64,000 nt of DNA. It comes from JAEZVV01 sp036652035 (GTDB lineage Bacteria; Pseudomonadota; Gammaproteobacteria; Burkholderiales; Burkholderiaceae_F). Where the stretch lies: NCBI GenBank assembly GCA_036652035.1, contig JAVVWR010000001.1, positions 1 through 64,000 on the forward strand. Reading direction: 5' to 3'. Under the pieces are notes generated by a model. That model searched no databases. It was given only the letters and a program-made list of their open reading frames with translations, and was not told where the DNA came from. The position numbers and the translations under genes were made by a program. Below, piece after piece: positions 8,650 to 18,228 of this stretch (positions within the stretch are counted from its first letter, which is position 1; each line of letters opens with the position of its first letter).

Positions 8650-10119
8650 TCATTTGAGGCCAAGCCTGTGCAGGCGATAGCGCAACTGACGGAAAGTGAT
8701 GCCAAGCAGTTGCGCGGCCGCGGTGCGGTTGTGGCGGGTACGCGCCAGGGCGGCCAGAACCGCTGCGCGCTCGATCGCATCGAGGTAGGCCGGCAGCGAG
8801 CTGGGAACGCCCTCGTTCATCACATAGTCGCCCGCGACCGCTGCCGGCGTATCGGGCTCCACGGTCTTGTTCGCTGACGACTCGGTGCGTTCGTCCGGCC
8901 CCGCGGGTTCAGGATCGAGCTGAAGATCAACCTCGCCGCCCGGCAGCATGAGGTCGTCGGCCATCAGGACATCATCGCCCGCCAGCGCCACGGCTCGCTC
9001 AAGAATGTTCTCGAGCTCCCGCACATTGCCCGGGAATCCGTACGCTGCCAGGCGCTGCGCCGCGGCGGGCGACAAGCGCGCCGAGGGCAGCCCGACCCGT
9101 TCGGCAACACGCGCCAGAATGGCAGCGGCCAAGGGCAACACGTCCTCGCACCGCTCACGCAGCGCCGGCATCCGTAGTTCGATCACGTTGAGGCGGTAAT
9201 ACAAATCCTGACGAAAGCGCCCGTTGGCCACCAGGCGCGAAAGGTCCTGGTGGGTAGCGCTGATCAGGCGCACGTCGACGGGCTCTTCCACCGAGTGGCC
9301 GACCTTGCGCACACGCCGCTCCTGAATCGCGCGCAGCAGCTTGACCTGCATCGCCAACGGCAGCTCGCCCACTTCGTCGAGAAACAGCGTGCCGCCGGCA
9401 GCGGCCTGGAAGAACCCGTCGCGATCACGCTCGGCGCCAGTAAACGCGCCTTTGCGATAGCCGAAAAATTCGGCCTCCATCAGGGCTTCCGGAATCGCCC
9501 CGCAGTTAACGGCGATGAAGGGCTGGCCGACGCGCGGCCCGGCATCATGCATGGCGTGCGCCGCCACTTCCTTGCCGGTGCCCGACTCGCCATAGATCGC
9601 CACTGGCGCCATGCTGCGAGCCAGGCGCGCGATCATGCCGCGCACTTGCGCCATCGCAACGGAATCGCCAATCAAGCGCGCCAGCGCAGCCGGGGGCGGC
9701 GTCGGCGCAACGACCGGCTCGGGCGGCATCACCACCGAGCGCACCAGAGCGCGAAGCTGTTCGAGATCGACCGGCTTGGTGAGGTAATCGAAAGCGCCGG
9801 ACTTGAGCGCCGCCACGGCGTTCTCGGCGCTGCCGTAGGCGGTGATCACGGCCACGGGGACTCCCGCTGCGGTGGCGTCGCGCACAAAGTCGAGGCCGCT
9901 GCCATCGGGCAGGCGCATGTCGGTCAGCGCCAACGAATAGTGGCCCGTTGCCAAACGCATGCGGGCCACACCGACGGACTCTGCCGTATCAACGTCCAGC
10001 CCGAGCCGCACCAGAGCCAGCGCGAGCAATTCACGCAGGTCGGCTTCGTCATCGACCACCAACACGGCCGGAGTACGCCGCAGGCCGCGGCTGGATTCGC
10101 TGGGTTGGGCGTCGCTCAT
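8650..10119 (-). CDS. pilR: Type IV pilus response regulator, NtrC family (PilR)
   Basis: This 489-residue sigma-54 activator has three parts. The receiver domain (about residues 18-130) carries an acidic pocket (VDDEAD), the phospho-Asp in [13 protein letters not shown] and the Lys in LTKPVD. The AAA+ domain (about residues 165-390) has Walker A GESGTGKE, the sigma-54-contact loop GAFTGA and Walker [14 protein letters not shown] Fis-type helix-turn-helix ([20 protein letters not shown]) forms the C-terminus. It should activate the sigma-54 promoter of pilA, which is not in this window. Its start overlaps the pilS stop by 4 nt. Confidence 0.93.
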   Translation of the reverse strand: MSDAQPSESSRGLRRTPAVLVVDDEADLRELLALALVRLGLDVDTAESVGVARMRLATGHYSLALTDMRLPDGSGLDFVRDATAAGVPVAVITAYGSAENAVAALKSGAFDYLTKPVDLEQLRALVRSVVMPPEPVVAPTPPPAALARLIGDSVAMAQVRGMIARLARSMAPVAIYGESGTGKEVAAHAMHDAGPRVGQPFIAVNCGAIPEALMEAEFFGYRKGAFTGAERDRDGFFQAAAGGTLFLDEVGELPLAMQVKLLRAIQERRVRKVGHSVEEPVDVRLISATHQDLSRLVANGRFRQDLYYRLNVIELRMPALRERCEDVLPLAAAILARVAERVGLPSARLSPAAAQRLAAYGFPGNVRELENILERAVALAGDDVLMADDLMLPGGEVDLQLDPEPAGPDERTESSANKTVEPDTPAAVAGDYVMNEGVPSSLPAYLDAIERAAVLAALARTRHNRTAAAQLLGITFRQLRYRLHRLGLK

Positions 10120-11804
10120 ATCGATTGCATGCTATCGGCTTCCAGAGGCAGCGCCACGCCGGGAGAAAAGCGGACCACAAAACCCGCGAGCGGTGCCGGC
10201 GCAGCCAGATCCTGATAGCTGCCGTAGCTCAGGAGCGCGCCGTTGGTTTCGCAGAACTCGCGCGCCAGAAAGAGGCCAAGACCGGTGCCCTCGGCGCGCG
10301 TGGTGTAGAACGGCTCGAACAGGGCGGTGCGAGTCGTCCGATCAATTCCAGGACCGTCGTCAAAAACCCACAGTTCAACCCCGGCCTCCGCGCCGGGCGT
10401 GGCCACGATCCTGACCGCACCCGCGCGCTTTGACGCATAGCGCAGCGCATTGTCGACCAGGTTGTAGACCACCTGCCGTAGATGCGAGGGCTCGAACTTG
10501 ACCGTCAAGCGCTGCGGTGCGACCAGGTTGATTCGGCCGGCCTCCACCACCCGCTCGCTTTCGAACTCCGCCAACCAGGACTCGACAAAGCGGCCAAGGT
10601 CGAACTCATCGGCCGCCGGCGGCTCGCGCCGCGCCACCCGCAAGACATCCTCGACCAGGCCGTTGAGGCGGCGCGTATTGGCCCGCACGATCTCGGCCAG
10701 CCGCCGCTGCAGCGGATCGGAGCTGTCTTCCGAGAGCAACTGCCCGGCCTGGCTGATTGCCGCCAGGGGGTTGCGGATCTCGTGCGCGATCGAGGCCGTC
10801 AAGCGCCCCATCGCTGCCAGCTTGAGCTGCTGCGCACGGTCTTCAACCTCGCGCAGGTCTTGCAGGAAAATCAGGAATTCGTCGGTCTCGGCCACCGCCG
10901 GCTGAACAAACCGGGCTCGCAAGCGACCGCTGCCCAGCGATTCGGCGGCCTCTCGCCCCCCCGCTCGATGGATCACGATGCTGGCCGAAACCGAAGCAAC
11001 CTCGCCCGCGCCAAGCATGGCCCGCCAGCGATGAAAGGCCGCTGCCAGCTCCTGCGCGTTGACCACCGAGGCCAGGGCCTTGCCCGTCAGCAGCGCATCG
11101 GCGGCCAAGCCAAACATGCGGCGCGCCGCGAGGTTGTTGGCTTTCACCCGCCCCAGCTGATCGACCACGATCACACCTTGATCGAGCTGGGCGATCACCA
11201 GCCGATTGATCGCCAACTGGCTGCGCAGGTTGCGATCGCGCTCAAGCACCAACTGCTCCTGCCGGGCCAGCCGCGCGCTCAGCCATTGCAGCAAGGCGGT
11301 CACGCCAAACAAGACGGCGCCGAAAACGCCGGCCTGATAGAGCATCGAATCATTGCCAGGAATTCGCAGCAGATGAAGCGCCGCGTTGAACAAAACCACC
11401 AAAACCGCGACCGAGCAGAGAAAGAAAACCAGAACCCGCGACAGCAGCAACGAGGCGCCCGCCAGTGGCAGCAGGTAGAGGATCGCGTAGCCGCCAGGCA
11501 GGCCGCCGCTGCTCACCAGCAACGCCGAGATCAGCACCATGTCGACGACCAACTGGCCCAGGGTCTGGGCAAAGAATCGGTGCTGAACTCCGACCGCCAG
11601 CGCGGCAAAGATCACCCCGCCCACGAAGTAGACCGCCGCGATTGGAAACAGGGCGTCGCTGCTGCCAGTCAGAGGTGCATCGTGCGGCCCGAGCGTGCCC
11701 AGCGTCAGAAGCAGGGCGCTGGCGATCAGCACCCGGGTGGCGGCGAAATAACGCAAAGTCCGCCACGCGGGCGGAGCGTCAAACGCGAGCGGCGCGCGGT
11801 CCAT
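10116..11804 (-). CDS. pilS: Type IV pilus sensor histidine kinase (PilS)
   Basis: This 562-residue inner-membrane kinase is the likely partner of PilR. About six hydrophobic segments lie in the first ~200 residues, then a PAS domain (about 205-320) and the dimerisation/phosphorylation helix with the H-box SIAHEIRNPLAAISQAG. The ATPase domain has the N-box (LVDNALRYA) and G-boxes (DDGPGI, GTGLGLF). Pairing with PilR is inferred from the 4-nt overlap and the conserved gene order. A small PP0621-type gene ends 3 nt upstream. Confidence 0.9.
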   Translation of the reverse strand: MDRAPLAFDAPPAWRTLRYFAATRVLIASALLLTLGTLGPHDAPLTGSSDALFPIAAVYFVGGVIFAALAVGVQHRFFAQTLGQLVVDMVLISALLVSSGGLPGGYAILYLLPLAGASLLLSRVLVFFLCSVAVLVVLFNAALHLLRIPGNDSMLYQAGVFGAVLFGVTALLQWLSARLARQEQLVLERDRNLRSQLAINRLVIAQLDQGVIVVDQLGRVKANNLAARRMFGLAADALLTGKALASVVNAQELAAAFHRWRAMLGAGEVASVSASIVIHRAGGREAAESLGSGRLRARFVQPAVAETDEFLIFLQDLREVEDRAQQLKLAAMGRLTASIAHEIRNPLAAISQAGQLLSEDSSDPLQRRLAEIVRANTRRLNGLVEDVLRVARREPPAADEFDLGRFVESWLAEFESERVVEAGRINLVAPQRLTVKFEPSHLRQVVYNLVDNALRYASKRAGAVRIVATPGAEAGVELWVFDDGPGIDRTTRTALFEPFYTTRAEGTGLGLFLAREFCETNGALLSYGSYQDLAAPAPLAGFVVRFSPGVALPLEADSMQSI

Positions 11805-11807
11805 GCG

Positions 11808-12050
11808 CTAGGCGCGCGGGCCGAGCTGGCGATGTTCCTCGCCGCAGTAGAACTCGCCAGCACTGGCCAGCGCTTCGCTGCGCGGCAAATGCACGCCGCA
11901 CTGCGAGCAGCGCACCATCTGCTCGGGGCTGCCGGGGGGTGGGCGGCGCAGGGGAGCGCCCGACTGCGAGCCGGCCTGCTTGATTCGCATCCAGCGCCAG
12001 CCGATGTAGGCCGCCAAGGCCAGACCGATAAAGAAAAGAATGCGTCCCAT
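11808..12050 (-). CDS. PP0621-family small membrane-anchored zinc-ribbon-like protein
   Basis: The 80-residue product has one N-terminal membrane helix (MGRILFFIGLALAAYIGWRW), a Pro/Gly-rich linker and a short cytosolic part with CSQCGVHLPRSEA and FYCGEEHRQL. The Cys/His arrangement suggests one metal-binding knuckle. Such genes commonly lie before pilS in beta- and gammaproteobacteria, but no function is established. Its start codon shares one base with the stop codon of the upstream cytochrome-assembly gene. Confidence 0.8.
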   Translation of the reverse strand: MGRILFFIGLALAAYIGWRWMRIKQAGSQSGAPLRRPPPGSPEQMVRCSQCGVHLPRSEALASAGEFYCGEEHRQLGPRA

Positions 12051-12883
12051 CAGATCCGCTGCAAGAGCACTTCAATCACGAAGCGATAACCGATGTAGGC
12101 CAGCATCAGGATGGCGAATCCGGTGAGGGTCCAGCGCAGCGCGACACGCCCGCGCCAGCCAAAGATCATCCGCCCGGTCAGAAGACCCGCGAACACGATC
12201 CACGCGGCAAACGCGAGCACGGTCTTGTGATCAAAGCGCAGCGGCTTGCCAAAGATTTCTTCCGAGAAGAAACCACCGGTCACCAGCGTGAGGGTGAGCA
12301 ACAGAAAGCCGGCTCCGATCAGCCGGAACAACACCCGCTCCATCGCCAGCAAGGGCGGCAGACGGTCGATGAAACTCATGACCCCGCGCTCGCCCACCGC
12401 CTCGCTGCGCAAACGGCGATCCATCGCCGCCATCAACAAGGCTTGCAGGGCCGCGATGGTGAGCAGGCTATAGGCCAGGATCGCCATCAGCAGGTGCACG
12501 CGAAACAGCACGGAAGAACTGGAGTCGGGCAGGATCGAGCCCGGGAATACCGCGGGAAGAATCGCGGCGATGCCAGCCACAGGCAGCATCAGCGCGAGCA
12601 AACCCTGGATACGGGCAAAGAAGCTCTCGACCCACAGAATGAGAACCGTCAGCCACAAGGTGACCGACAGCGCCAGAGCAAACCCGAACCTCAGGTGCTC
12701 GGACACGAACGCCACCTGGGCCAGGAGAATCCCGTGCAAAACCAGAGCCACGGCGAGCATTGGCGTCACCCACAGCGGCGGACGCTCACCTTCGGTCCGC
12801 AGACTCGCGAGGATGCGCCAGGCGGCGGTGCCGTACAGCGCAGCGGTGGCGCCGTAGAATAGAGCGATCAGGCCAGAATGCAT
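12050..12883 (-). CDS. Cytochrome c assembly-type inner-membrane protein (CcsA/YpjD-like)
   Basis: The 277-residue protein has about eight membrane helices. It includes the C-terminal cytochrome c assembly module with LVTGGFFSEEIFGKPLRFDHKTVLAFAAW-like sequence (seen around bases 12180-12290, containing the conserved His). The family relates to heme-handling CcmC/CcsA proteins. This short YpjD-like form, always next to ffh, is not proven to handle heme. ATG 12883 was chosen because translation before it runs into the ffh promoter region. It is divergent from ffh, with 48 bp between the starts. Confidence 0.85.
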   Translation of the reverse strand: MHSGLIALFYGATAALYGTAAWRILASLRTEGERPPLWVTPMLAVALVLHGILLAQVAFVSEHLRFGFALALSVTLWLTVLILWVESFFARIQGLLALMLPVAGIAAILPAVFPGSILPDSSSSVLFRVHLLMAILAYSLLTIAALQALLMAAMDRRLRSEAVGERGVMSFIDRLPPLLAMERVLFRLIGAGFLLLTLTLVTGGFFSEEIFGKPLRFDHKTVLAFAAWIVFAGLLTGRMIFGWRGRVALRWTLTGFAILMLAYIGYRFVIEVLLQRI

Positions 12884-12931
12884 GCGAGATTTATACCATG
12901 CACGACAGTCGCCCTCCTCGGTTCCTCTCCC

Positions 12932-14317
12932 ATGCTTGACTCCCTTACTCAACGTCTTTCGCGCGTCGTCAAACAGATGCGAGGTCAGGCACGCCTGACT
13001 GAAGCCAACACGCAGGACATGCTGCGCGAGGTTCGCATCGCCCTGCTCGAGGCCGACGTCGCGCTGCCCGTGGTGCGCGACCTGATCGCCCGCGTCAAGG
13101 ATCGTGCGATGGGCGAGGATGTCGCCGGCAGCCTCACCCCCGGCCAGGCGCTGGTGGGCGTGGTGCAGCGCGAACTGACCCAGCTCATCGGCGGCGATCT
13201 GCCGCCTGAGCAGTGCGAACTCAACTTCGCCACCCAGCCGCCGGCGATCATCCTGCTCGCCGGCCTGCAAGGCGCGGGCAAGACCACCACCGCCGGCAAG
13301 CTGGCGAAGTGGCTGACCGAAACCAAGAAGAAGAAGGTGCTGGCGGTCTCGACCGACGTCTACCGCCCCGCCGCTATCGACCAGTTGAAGACCGTCGCGG
13401 GCCAGGCCGGCGCCGAGTTCTTCCCGAGCGCCGTGGACGACCTGCCGACCGCCATCGCCGCGCGCGCGCTCGACTACGCCAAGCGCCACTTCTTCGATGT
13501 GCTGATCGTCGACACCGCCGGCCGCCTGGCGATCGACGAAGCGATGATGACCGAGGTCGCCGCGCTCGAAGCGCAGTTAAACCCGATCGAAACCCTGTTC
13601 GTGGTCGACGCCATGCTCGGCCAGGACGCGGTCAACACCGCCAAGGCCTTCAGTGAGCGCCTGCCGCTGACCGGCGTGATCCTGACCAAGCTCGACGGCG
13701 ATTCGCGCGGCGGCGCGGCGCTGTCGGTGCGCCAGATCACCGGCAAGCCGATCAAGTTCGTCGGTGTCGGCGAGAAGCTCTCCGGCTTCGAGCGCTTCGA
13801 CCCCGAAGGCATGGCCGGGCGCATCCTTGGCATGGGCGACATCGTCTCGCTGGTCGAGGACGTCAAGAAAGCGATCGACGTCGAAGAGGCGCAGAAACTC
13901 GCCGCCAAGATCAAGTCGGGCGACCGCTTCGACCTCAATGACTTCAAGAACCAGATCGGCCAGATGAAGAAGATGGGCGGCCTCTCGGGTCTGGTCGACA
14001 AGCTGCCGGCGCAGTTCGCCGCGGCCGCCGGCAAGGTCAACGACGCCGACGCCGATAAATCGATCCGCCGCACCGAAGGCATCATCAACTCGATGACCCC
14101 GGCCGAGCGCGCCAAGCCCGAACTCATCAAGGCCAGCCGCAAGCGCCGCATCGCCACGGGTGCCGGCGTGCCGGTGCAAGAGGTCAACCGCCTGCTCAAT
14201 CAGTTCGAGCAGATGCAGACCATGATGAAACAGATGAAAAAGGGCGGCATGGCCAAGATGATGCGGGCCATGGGTGGCATGGGCGGACTGCGCGGCATGC
14301 CCGGCATGAAGCGCTAA
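12932..14317 (+). CDS. ffh: Signal recognition particle GTPase Ffh (SRP54)
   Basis: Ffh binds signal sequences of nascent inner-membrane proteins and delivers them to FtsY. The 461 residues comprise the N domain, the G domain with GLQGAGKTTTAGKLAKW (about residues 105-121), DTAGRL and TKLDGDSRGG, and a Met-rich M domain (FEQMQTMMKQMKKGGMAKMM) ending GMPGMKR. ATG 12932 gives the usual start MLDSLTQRLSRVVKQMRGQ. Length and motifs are complete. Confidence 0.97.
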   Translation: MLDSLTQRLSRVVKQMRGQARLTEANTQDMLREVRIALLEADVALPVVRDLIARVKDRAMGEDVAGSLTPGQALVGVVQRELTQLIGGDLPPEQCELNFATQPPAIILLAGLQGAGKTTTAGKLAKWLTETKKKKVLAVSTDVYRPAAIDQLKTVAGQAGAEFFPSAVDDLPTAIAARALDYAKRHFFDVLIVDTAGRLAIDEAMMTEVAALEAQLNPIETLFVVDAMLGQDAVNTAKAFSERLPLTGVILTKLDGDSRGGAALSVRQITGKPIKFVGVGEKLSGFERFDPEGMAGRILGMGDIVSLVEDVKKAIDVEEAQKLAAKIKSGDRFDLNDFKNQIGQMKKMGGLSGLVDKLPAQFAAAAGKVNDADADKSIRRTEGIINSMTPAERAKPELIKASRKRRIATGAGVPVQEVNRLLNQFEQMQTMMKQMKKGGMAKMMRAMGGMGGLRGMPGMKR

Positions 14318-14323
14318 GCCGGC

Positions 14324-14914
14324 GTGCCCAACGCTGTCCGCATCATCGGCATCGACCCGGGACTCAACCGCACCGGCTTCGGCGTGATCGAGGCGCGCGG
14401 CGACCACCTGTTGTGCATCAGCGCCGGCGTGATCCGGGTGCCGATGGGCGACCTGGGCGAGCGGCTCGGCTTCATCCTGCGCGAGCTGGGCGCCGTGATC
14501 CGCGAAACGCGGCCCGCCCGCGCCTCGGTTGAAAAGGTCTTCGTCAACGTCAACCCGCAGTCAACGCTGCTGCTCGGCCAGGCCCGCGGCGCGGCGATCT
14601 GCGCGGCGGTCGCCGCCGGCCTGCCGGTGCACGAATACACCCCAGCCGAAGTCAAACAGGCGGTGGTTGGCAGCGGCCGCGCCACCAAGGAACAGGTTCA
14701 ATTGATGATGGTCCGCCTGCTGGCGCTGGCGGAAGCGCCGCAAGCCGACGCCGCCGACGCGCTCGCCTGCGCGGTGTGCAATGCGCACTCGAGCCGGCTG
14801 ATGACCGTGCTGGATTTGCCGCACGGCGCGGTGCGCAGCGGCAAGGCCGCCGGCCGGACCCGCGGCTCGGGCGCGCGGCGCGCCTGGACCACCAAGCTGG
14901 GAGGAGTGCAGTGA
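14324..14914 (+). CDS. ruvC: Holliday junction resolvase RuvC
   Basis: RuvC cuts Holliday junctions during recombinational repair. It is 196 residues with a GTG start. Catalytic acidic residues are visible in [14 protein letters not shown] (first Asp), ASVEKVFVN (Glu) and [13 protein letters not shown] (C-terminal Asp pair). The last ~30 residues form a basic tail ([16 protein letters not shown]) longer than in E. coli. The stop overlaps the ruvA GTG (GTGA), showing translational coupling. Confidence 0.96.
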   Translation: MPNAVRIIGIDPGLNRTGFGVIEARGDHLLCISAGVIRVPMGDLGERLGFILRELGAVIRETRPARASVEKVFVNVNPQSTLLLGQARGAAICAAVAAGLPVHEYTPAEVKQAVVGSGRATKEQVQLMMVRLLALAEAPQADAADALACAVCNAHSSRLMTVLDLPHGAVRSGKAAGRTRGSGARRAWTTKLGGVQ

Positions 14915-15486
14915 TAGGACGCATCGAAGGGCGGCTGCTCGAAAAGAACCCGCCGCAAGTCCTGGTCGACGCCAATGGCGTGGGCTACGAGATCGACGTG
15001 CCGATGAGCACGTTCTACAACCTGCCCGCGGCCGGCGAGCGCATCGCCCTGCTCACCCATCTGGTGGTGCGGGAAGACGCCCATCTGCTCTACGGCTTTT
15101 TGACGAGCGCCGAGCGCAGCGCCTTCAAGCAGTTGCTCAAGGTCAGCGGAATCGGCGCGCGCACGGCGCTGTCGGTGCTCTCGGGCATGACCGTCAGCGA
15201 TCTGGCGCAGGCGATCACCCGCCAAGAGGTGGGGCGGCTCACCCAGGTGCCGGGGATCGGCAAGAAAACGGCCGAGCGCCTGTTGCTCGAACTCAAGGGC
15301 AAGCTCGGTGCCGATATCGGCGCCGCCGGCGGCCCGGTGTCGGACGCTCAGGCCGACATCATCAACGCCCTGCTCTCGCTCGGCTACAACGAACGCGAAG
15401 CCGCCGCGGCGGTGAAGTCAGTGCCCGACGGCGCCAGCGTCTCCGACGGCATCCGCCACGCGCTCAAGTCGCTCGCCAAACCCTAA
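14911..15486 (+). CDS. ruvA: Holliday junction branch migration protein RuvA
   Basis: RuvA binds four-way junctions and loads the RuvB motors. The 191-residue protein begins [20 protein letters not shown] (GTG start) and has the OB-fold, two helix-hairpin-helix motifs ([11 protein letters not shown] and [13 protein letters not shown]) and a C-terminal RuvB-contact domain ([15 protein letters not shown]). A GAGGAG ribosome site lies 6-10 nt before the GTG. Confidence 0.97.
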   Translation: MIGRIEGRLLEKNPPQVLVDANGVGYEIDVPMSTFYNLPAAGERIALLTHLVVREDAHLLYGFLTSAERSAFKQLLKVSGIGARTALSVLSGMTVSDLAQAITRQEVGRLTQVPGIGKKTAERLLLELKGKLGADIGAAGGPVSDAQADIINALLSLGYNEREAAAAVKSVPDGASVSDGIRHALKSLAKP

Positions 15487-15498
15487 GGAATTCCATCG

Positions 15499-16530
15499 AT
15501 GGCCGGCGAAGAAAGAATCGTCACCGCAGTGGCGGCGTCCCCCAACGAGGAAGCGGTTGAGCGCGCTCTGCGGCCGCAGCGTCTGGCCGATTACGTCGGC
15601 CAGCCCAAGGTGCGCGAACAGCTCGAGATCTTTATCACGGCAGCGCGCAACCGCCAGGAGTCGCTCGACCATGTCTTGCTGTTCGGCCCGCCAGGCCTGG
15701 GCAAGACCACGCTGGCTCATATCGTCTCGCGTGAGATGGGAGTCAACATGCGGCAGACCTCGGGCCCGGTGCTCGAGCGCCCGGGCGATCTCGCCGCGCT
15801 GCTGACCAACCTCGAGAAGAACGACGTTCTCTTCATCGACGAGATCCATCGCCTCTCGCCGGTGGTCGAAGAGATCCTCTACCCCGCGCTCGAGGATTTC
15901 CAGATCGACATCATGATCGGCGAGGGACCGGCCGCACGCTCGATCAAGCTCGACCTGCCGCCGTTCACCCTGGTGGGTGCAACCACTCGCGCCGGCATGT
16001 TGACCAATCCGCTGCGCGACCGCTTCGGCATCGTCGCCCGGCTCGAGTTCTATTCGACCGAAGACCTCTCGCACATCGTGGCGCGCTCGGCGCGGCTTTT
16101 GAATGTCGAGATGAACGACGAGGGCGCGCTCGAGATCGCCCGCCGCAGCCGTGGCACGCCACGCATCGCCAACCGCCTGCTGCGCCGCGTGCGCGACTAC
16201 GCCGAGGTCAAACACAACGGCCAAGTCACCCGCACGGTCGCCGACCAGGCCTTGGCCATGCTCGAGGTTGACCGCCTGGGACTGGACCTGATCGACCGCA
16301 AGCTGCTGCTGGCGGTGATCGAGAAATTCGGCGGCGGCCCGGTCGGGATCGACAACCTGGCGGCAGCCGTGGGCGAGGAGCGCGACACGCTGGAAGATGT
16401 GGTCGAGCCTTATCTGATCATGCAAGGCCATCTGCAGCGCACCCCGCGCGGCCGCATCGCCACACCGTCGGCCTACCAGCACTTCGGCATCGCCGCGCCC
16501 GCGCGCAACGGCCACAACGATTTGTTCTAG
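15499..16530 (+). CDS. ruvB: Holliday junction branch migration ATPase RuvB
   Basis: RuvB is the hexameric AAA+ motor that drives branch migration with RuvA. It is 343 residues, with the usual start-up segment [19 protein letters not shown], Walker [12 protein letters not shown], Walker B DEIHRLSP, sensor [18 protein letters not shown] and a C-terminal winged helix ([17 protein letters not shown]). It lies 12 nt after ruvA. A repeat-rich intergenic region follows its TAG stop. Confidence 0.98.
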   Translation: MAGEERIVTAVAASPNEEAVERALRPQRLADYVGQPKVREQLEIFITAARNRQESLDHVLLFGPPGLGKTTLAHIVSREMGVNMRQTSGPVLERPGDLAALLTNLEKNDVLFIDEIHRLSPVVEEILYPALEDFQIDIMIGEGPAARSIKLDLPPFTLVGATTRAGMLTNPLRDRFGIVARLEFYSTEDLSHIVARSARLLNVEMNDEGALEIARRSRGTPRIANRLLRRVRDYAEVKHNGQVTRTVADQALAMLEVDRLGLDLIDRKLLLAVIEKFGGGPVGIDNLAAAVGEERDTLEDVVEPYLIMQGHLQRTPRGRIATPSAYQHFGIAAPARNGHNDLF

Positions 16531-16536
16531 ATCGAC

Positions 16537-16829
16537 CGCGGGCCTAGCCCGCGCTACCTGACGCTCTGTCGTCGTGATGATTCGAGCGCGAGGTCACGCC
16601 CTTCCCGTACGCGCCCGCGCTACCAGACACTCTGCCGTCGTGATGGTTCGTAACGCGGGCTGTGCCCGCGATTCACGCCACCCGCAAGGCACCACACCGA
16701 TCTCGGCGCGGACAACCGCGGGCGCAGCCCGCGCTACAACGCCCGCTAAAATTTTCGAATGGGTAGCGCGGGCTCTGCCCGCGATCGACGCCCCCGCAAA
16801 GCACCACATCGACGCGGGCGTAGCCCGCG
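16537..16829. repeat. Cluster of five REP-like palindromes (CGCGGGC-NNN-GCCCGCG)
   Basis: Five perfect 7-bp inverted repeats with 3-nt loops lie at 16537-16553, 16654-16670, 16717-16733, 16767-16783 and 16813-16829. Flanking bases give them direction: GGTAG before and ATCG after at 16767, and the reverse complement of this at 16537 and 16717. They therefore alternate in orientation like BIME clusters. A half element (GCGCCCGCGCTACC) lies at about 16611-16624. A 34-bp direct repeat with few mismatches (16551-16584 and 16617-16650) lies in the same stretch. No gene fits in 16531-16842. Confidence 0.85.
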
Positions 16830-16842
16830 GCTAACTTGCCAC

Positions 16843-16878
16843 AAAACAAAACGCAGCCCGAAAGCTGCGTTTTGTTTT
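16843..16878 (-). terminator. Rho-independent terminator of the exbB-exbD-tonB unit
   Basis: A perfect 15-bp inverted repeat (AAAACAAAACGCAGC / GCTGCGTTTTGTTTT) has a 6-nt loop. The T-rich arm gives a U-rich tail on the minus strand after the tonB stop; the element is nearly symmetric and may also work for plus-strand transcripts. Confidence 0.8.
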
Positions 16879-16879
16879 A

Positions 16880-17089
16880 AAGCGATCCACATTCAGTCGA
16901 ACTTGAACACGAAGGTCTGCTCGGCAACGATGGGNNNNNNNNNNNNNNNNNNNNNNNNNNNNNNNNNNNNNNNNNNNNNNNNNNNNNNNNNNNNNNNNNN
17001 NNNNNNNNNNNNNNNNNNNNNNNNNNNNNNNNNNAAGCGATCCACATTCAGTCGAACTTGAACACGAAGGTCTGCTCGGCAACGATGGG
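16880..17089. other. 100-N assembly gap (16935-17034) flanked by identical 55-bp ends
   Basis: Bases 16880-16934 are identical to 17035-17089, both being the 3' end of the tonB gene including its stop codon. The two contig ends overlap by 55 bp and were joined with 100 N. The simplest reading is that nothing is missing and the scaffold carries an artificial duplication. Confidence 0.9.
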
Positions 17090-17758
17090 CTGGCCGGTGG
17101 CCTGGCACTTGTAGCGCGAAACATGCCGCTGCAAGAAGCGATCGGCCACTCGGGCCGGCTCGGTCTTCGATGACACCACCGCGGCATCGGTCACCTCGCC
17201 CTTGCCGTCGATGGTGATGCGAACCGTCACCTCGCCATTGATGCTGTCGATCTTGAGATCGCGCAGCATGCGGCCGGCGTTGGGTCCCTCGGCGTTGGCA
17301 CACACCACCCCGATCTGCTGCACCGCCAGCTTGGCCGGAGGTGCGGGTGGCGGTGGCGCGGGCGGCGCTGTGGCCGGCCCGGTCGCTCCCACCGTGCCAA
17401 CCGCCGGCGCGTTGGCGCCCGCGCCTTCGACGGCGGGAATCATGGCCGGCGGCGGCGGAGTCGGCGTGGGTGGCGCCGGCGTGGCCGACGGTGGAACGAT
17501 CTTCTTGACCACAGGCGGCGGGGGCGGCGGTGGAGGGGGCGGCGGCGGGGGCGGAACATCGACCACTTTCATGATCTTTTTTTCCGCTTCCTTGATCACC
17601 TTCTGCATGTCGATCTGCGACACACCGTAGGCAATGCCAACGGCGAGCGCAGCCGACAGGCCGACGGCGGCGGGCATCGAAATGCGCCGGCCCCCTGCCT
17701 CTTTCTCATAGGTGGCCCAGAGCGCACCCGGGCGCTTCGAGCCTAGCTTGGCTGACAC
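17048..17758 (-). CDS. tonB: Energy transducer TonB
   Basis: TonB spans the periplasm and passes ExbBD-derived energy to outer-membrane receptors. The 236-residue product has a short cytosolic N-terminus, one membrane helix (about residues 28-48) and a Pro-rich periplasmic arm with 14 consecutive prolines followed by PPTPTPPPPA. The C-terminal TonB domain holds EVTVRITIDGKGEVTDAAVV and ends IVAEQTFVFKFD. It starts 14 nt after the exbD stop. A second copy of its last 42 bases (16893-16934) is an assembly duplicate. Confidence 0.85.
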   Translation of the reverse strand: MSAKLGSKRPGALWATYEKEAGGRRISMPAAVGLSAALAVGIAYGVSQIDMQKVIKEAEKKIMKVVDVPPPPPPPPPPPPPPVVKKIVPPSATPAPPTPTPPPPAMIPAVEGAGANAPAVGTVGATGPATAPPAPPPPAPPAKLAVQQIGVVCANAEGPNAGRMLRDLKIDSINGEVTVRITIDGKGEVTDAAVVSSKTEPARVADRFLQRHVSRYKCQATGQPIVAEQTFVFKFD

Positions 17759-17772
17759 GGTGAGCCTCCGCG

Positions 17773-18180
17773 TCAGTTATTGGCCGTGGCCAGGGCGATG
17801 GCCACCACCCCGGCCTCGCGCACGATGTCCATCACGCGCACGATGTTGTCGTACGGCGTGAGCTTGTCACCGGCGATCACCACGTCGACCTTCTTGTCGG
17901 CGAGCAGACCCCGCAAGTGCGCGATCAGGGGCTCGCGCTCGATCGCCTGCGCGTCGAGCGTGATGGTGCCGTCCTTGCTCACGCCGATCGTGACCTTGGT
18001 GGTCTCGATCTGCTGGGCTGTGGCGGCCTTGGGCAGGTCGAGCGTGATGCCGGCGCTCTGGATCATCTTCAGAGTGGCCAGGATGAAGAACACGAGAAGG
18101 AACATCATGATGTCGATCATCGGAATGACCTCGATCCGTGCCTTTTCCTCATGGCCGAAATAATGCGAACGAGCGGACAT
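17773..18180 (-). CDS. exbD: ExbD/TolR-family proton-channel subunit
   Basis: ExbD forms the proton channel with ExbB and couples proton flow to TonB. The 135-residue protein has a short cytosolic N-terminus, a single membrane helix with the key Asp (VIPMIDIMMFLLVFFILAT) and a periplasmic domain ending VREAGVVAIALATANN. It lies between exbB and tonB on the same strand, 48 nt after exbB. The name ExbD rather than TolR rests on its neighbours and the presence of a separate TolQRA set at 28.9-30.9 kb. Confidence 0.88.
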   Translation of the reverse strand: MSARSHYFGHEEKARIEVIPMIDIMMFLLVFFILATLKMIQSAGITLDLPKAATAQQIETTKVTIGVSKDGTITLDAQAIEREPLIAHLRGLLADKKVDVVIAGDKLTPYDNIVRVMDIVREAGVVAIALATANN

Positions 18181-18228
18181 GCAGCCTCCTTGTCAGGCAA
18201 CTAAAACTGGCGCAACAGGGAAGGAGGC

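Noticed and set aside
16893..17303. A 136-residue frame crossing the gap at the tonB 3' end
   Set aside because: It is out of frame with TonB and depends on the N run and the duplicated 55 bp.
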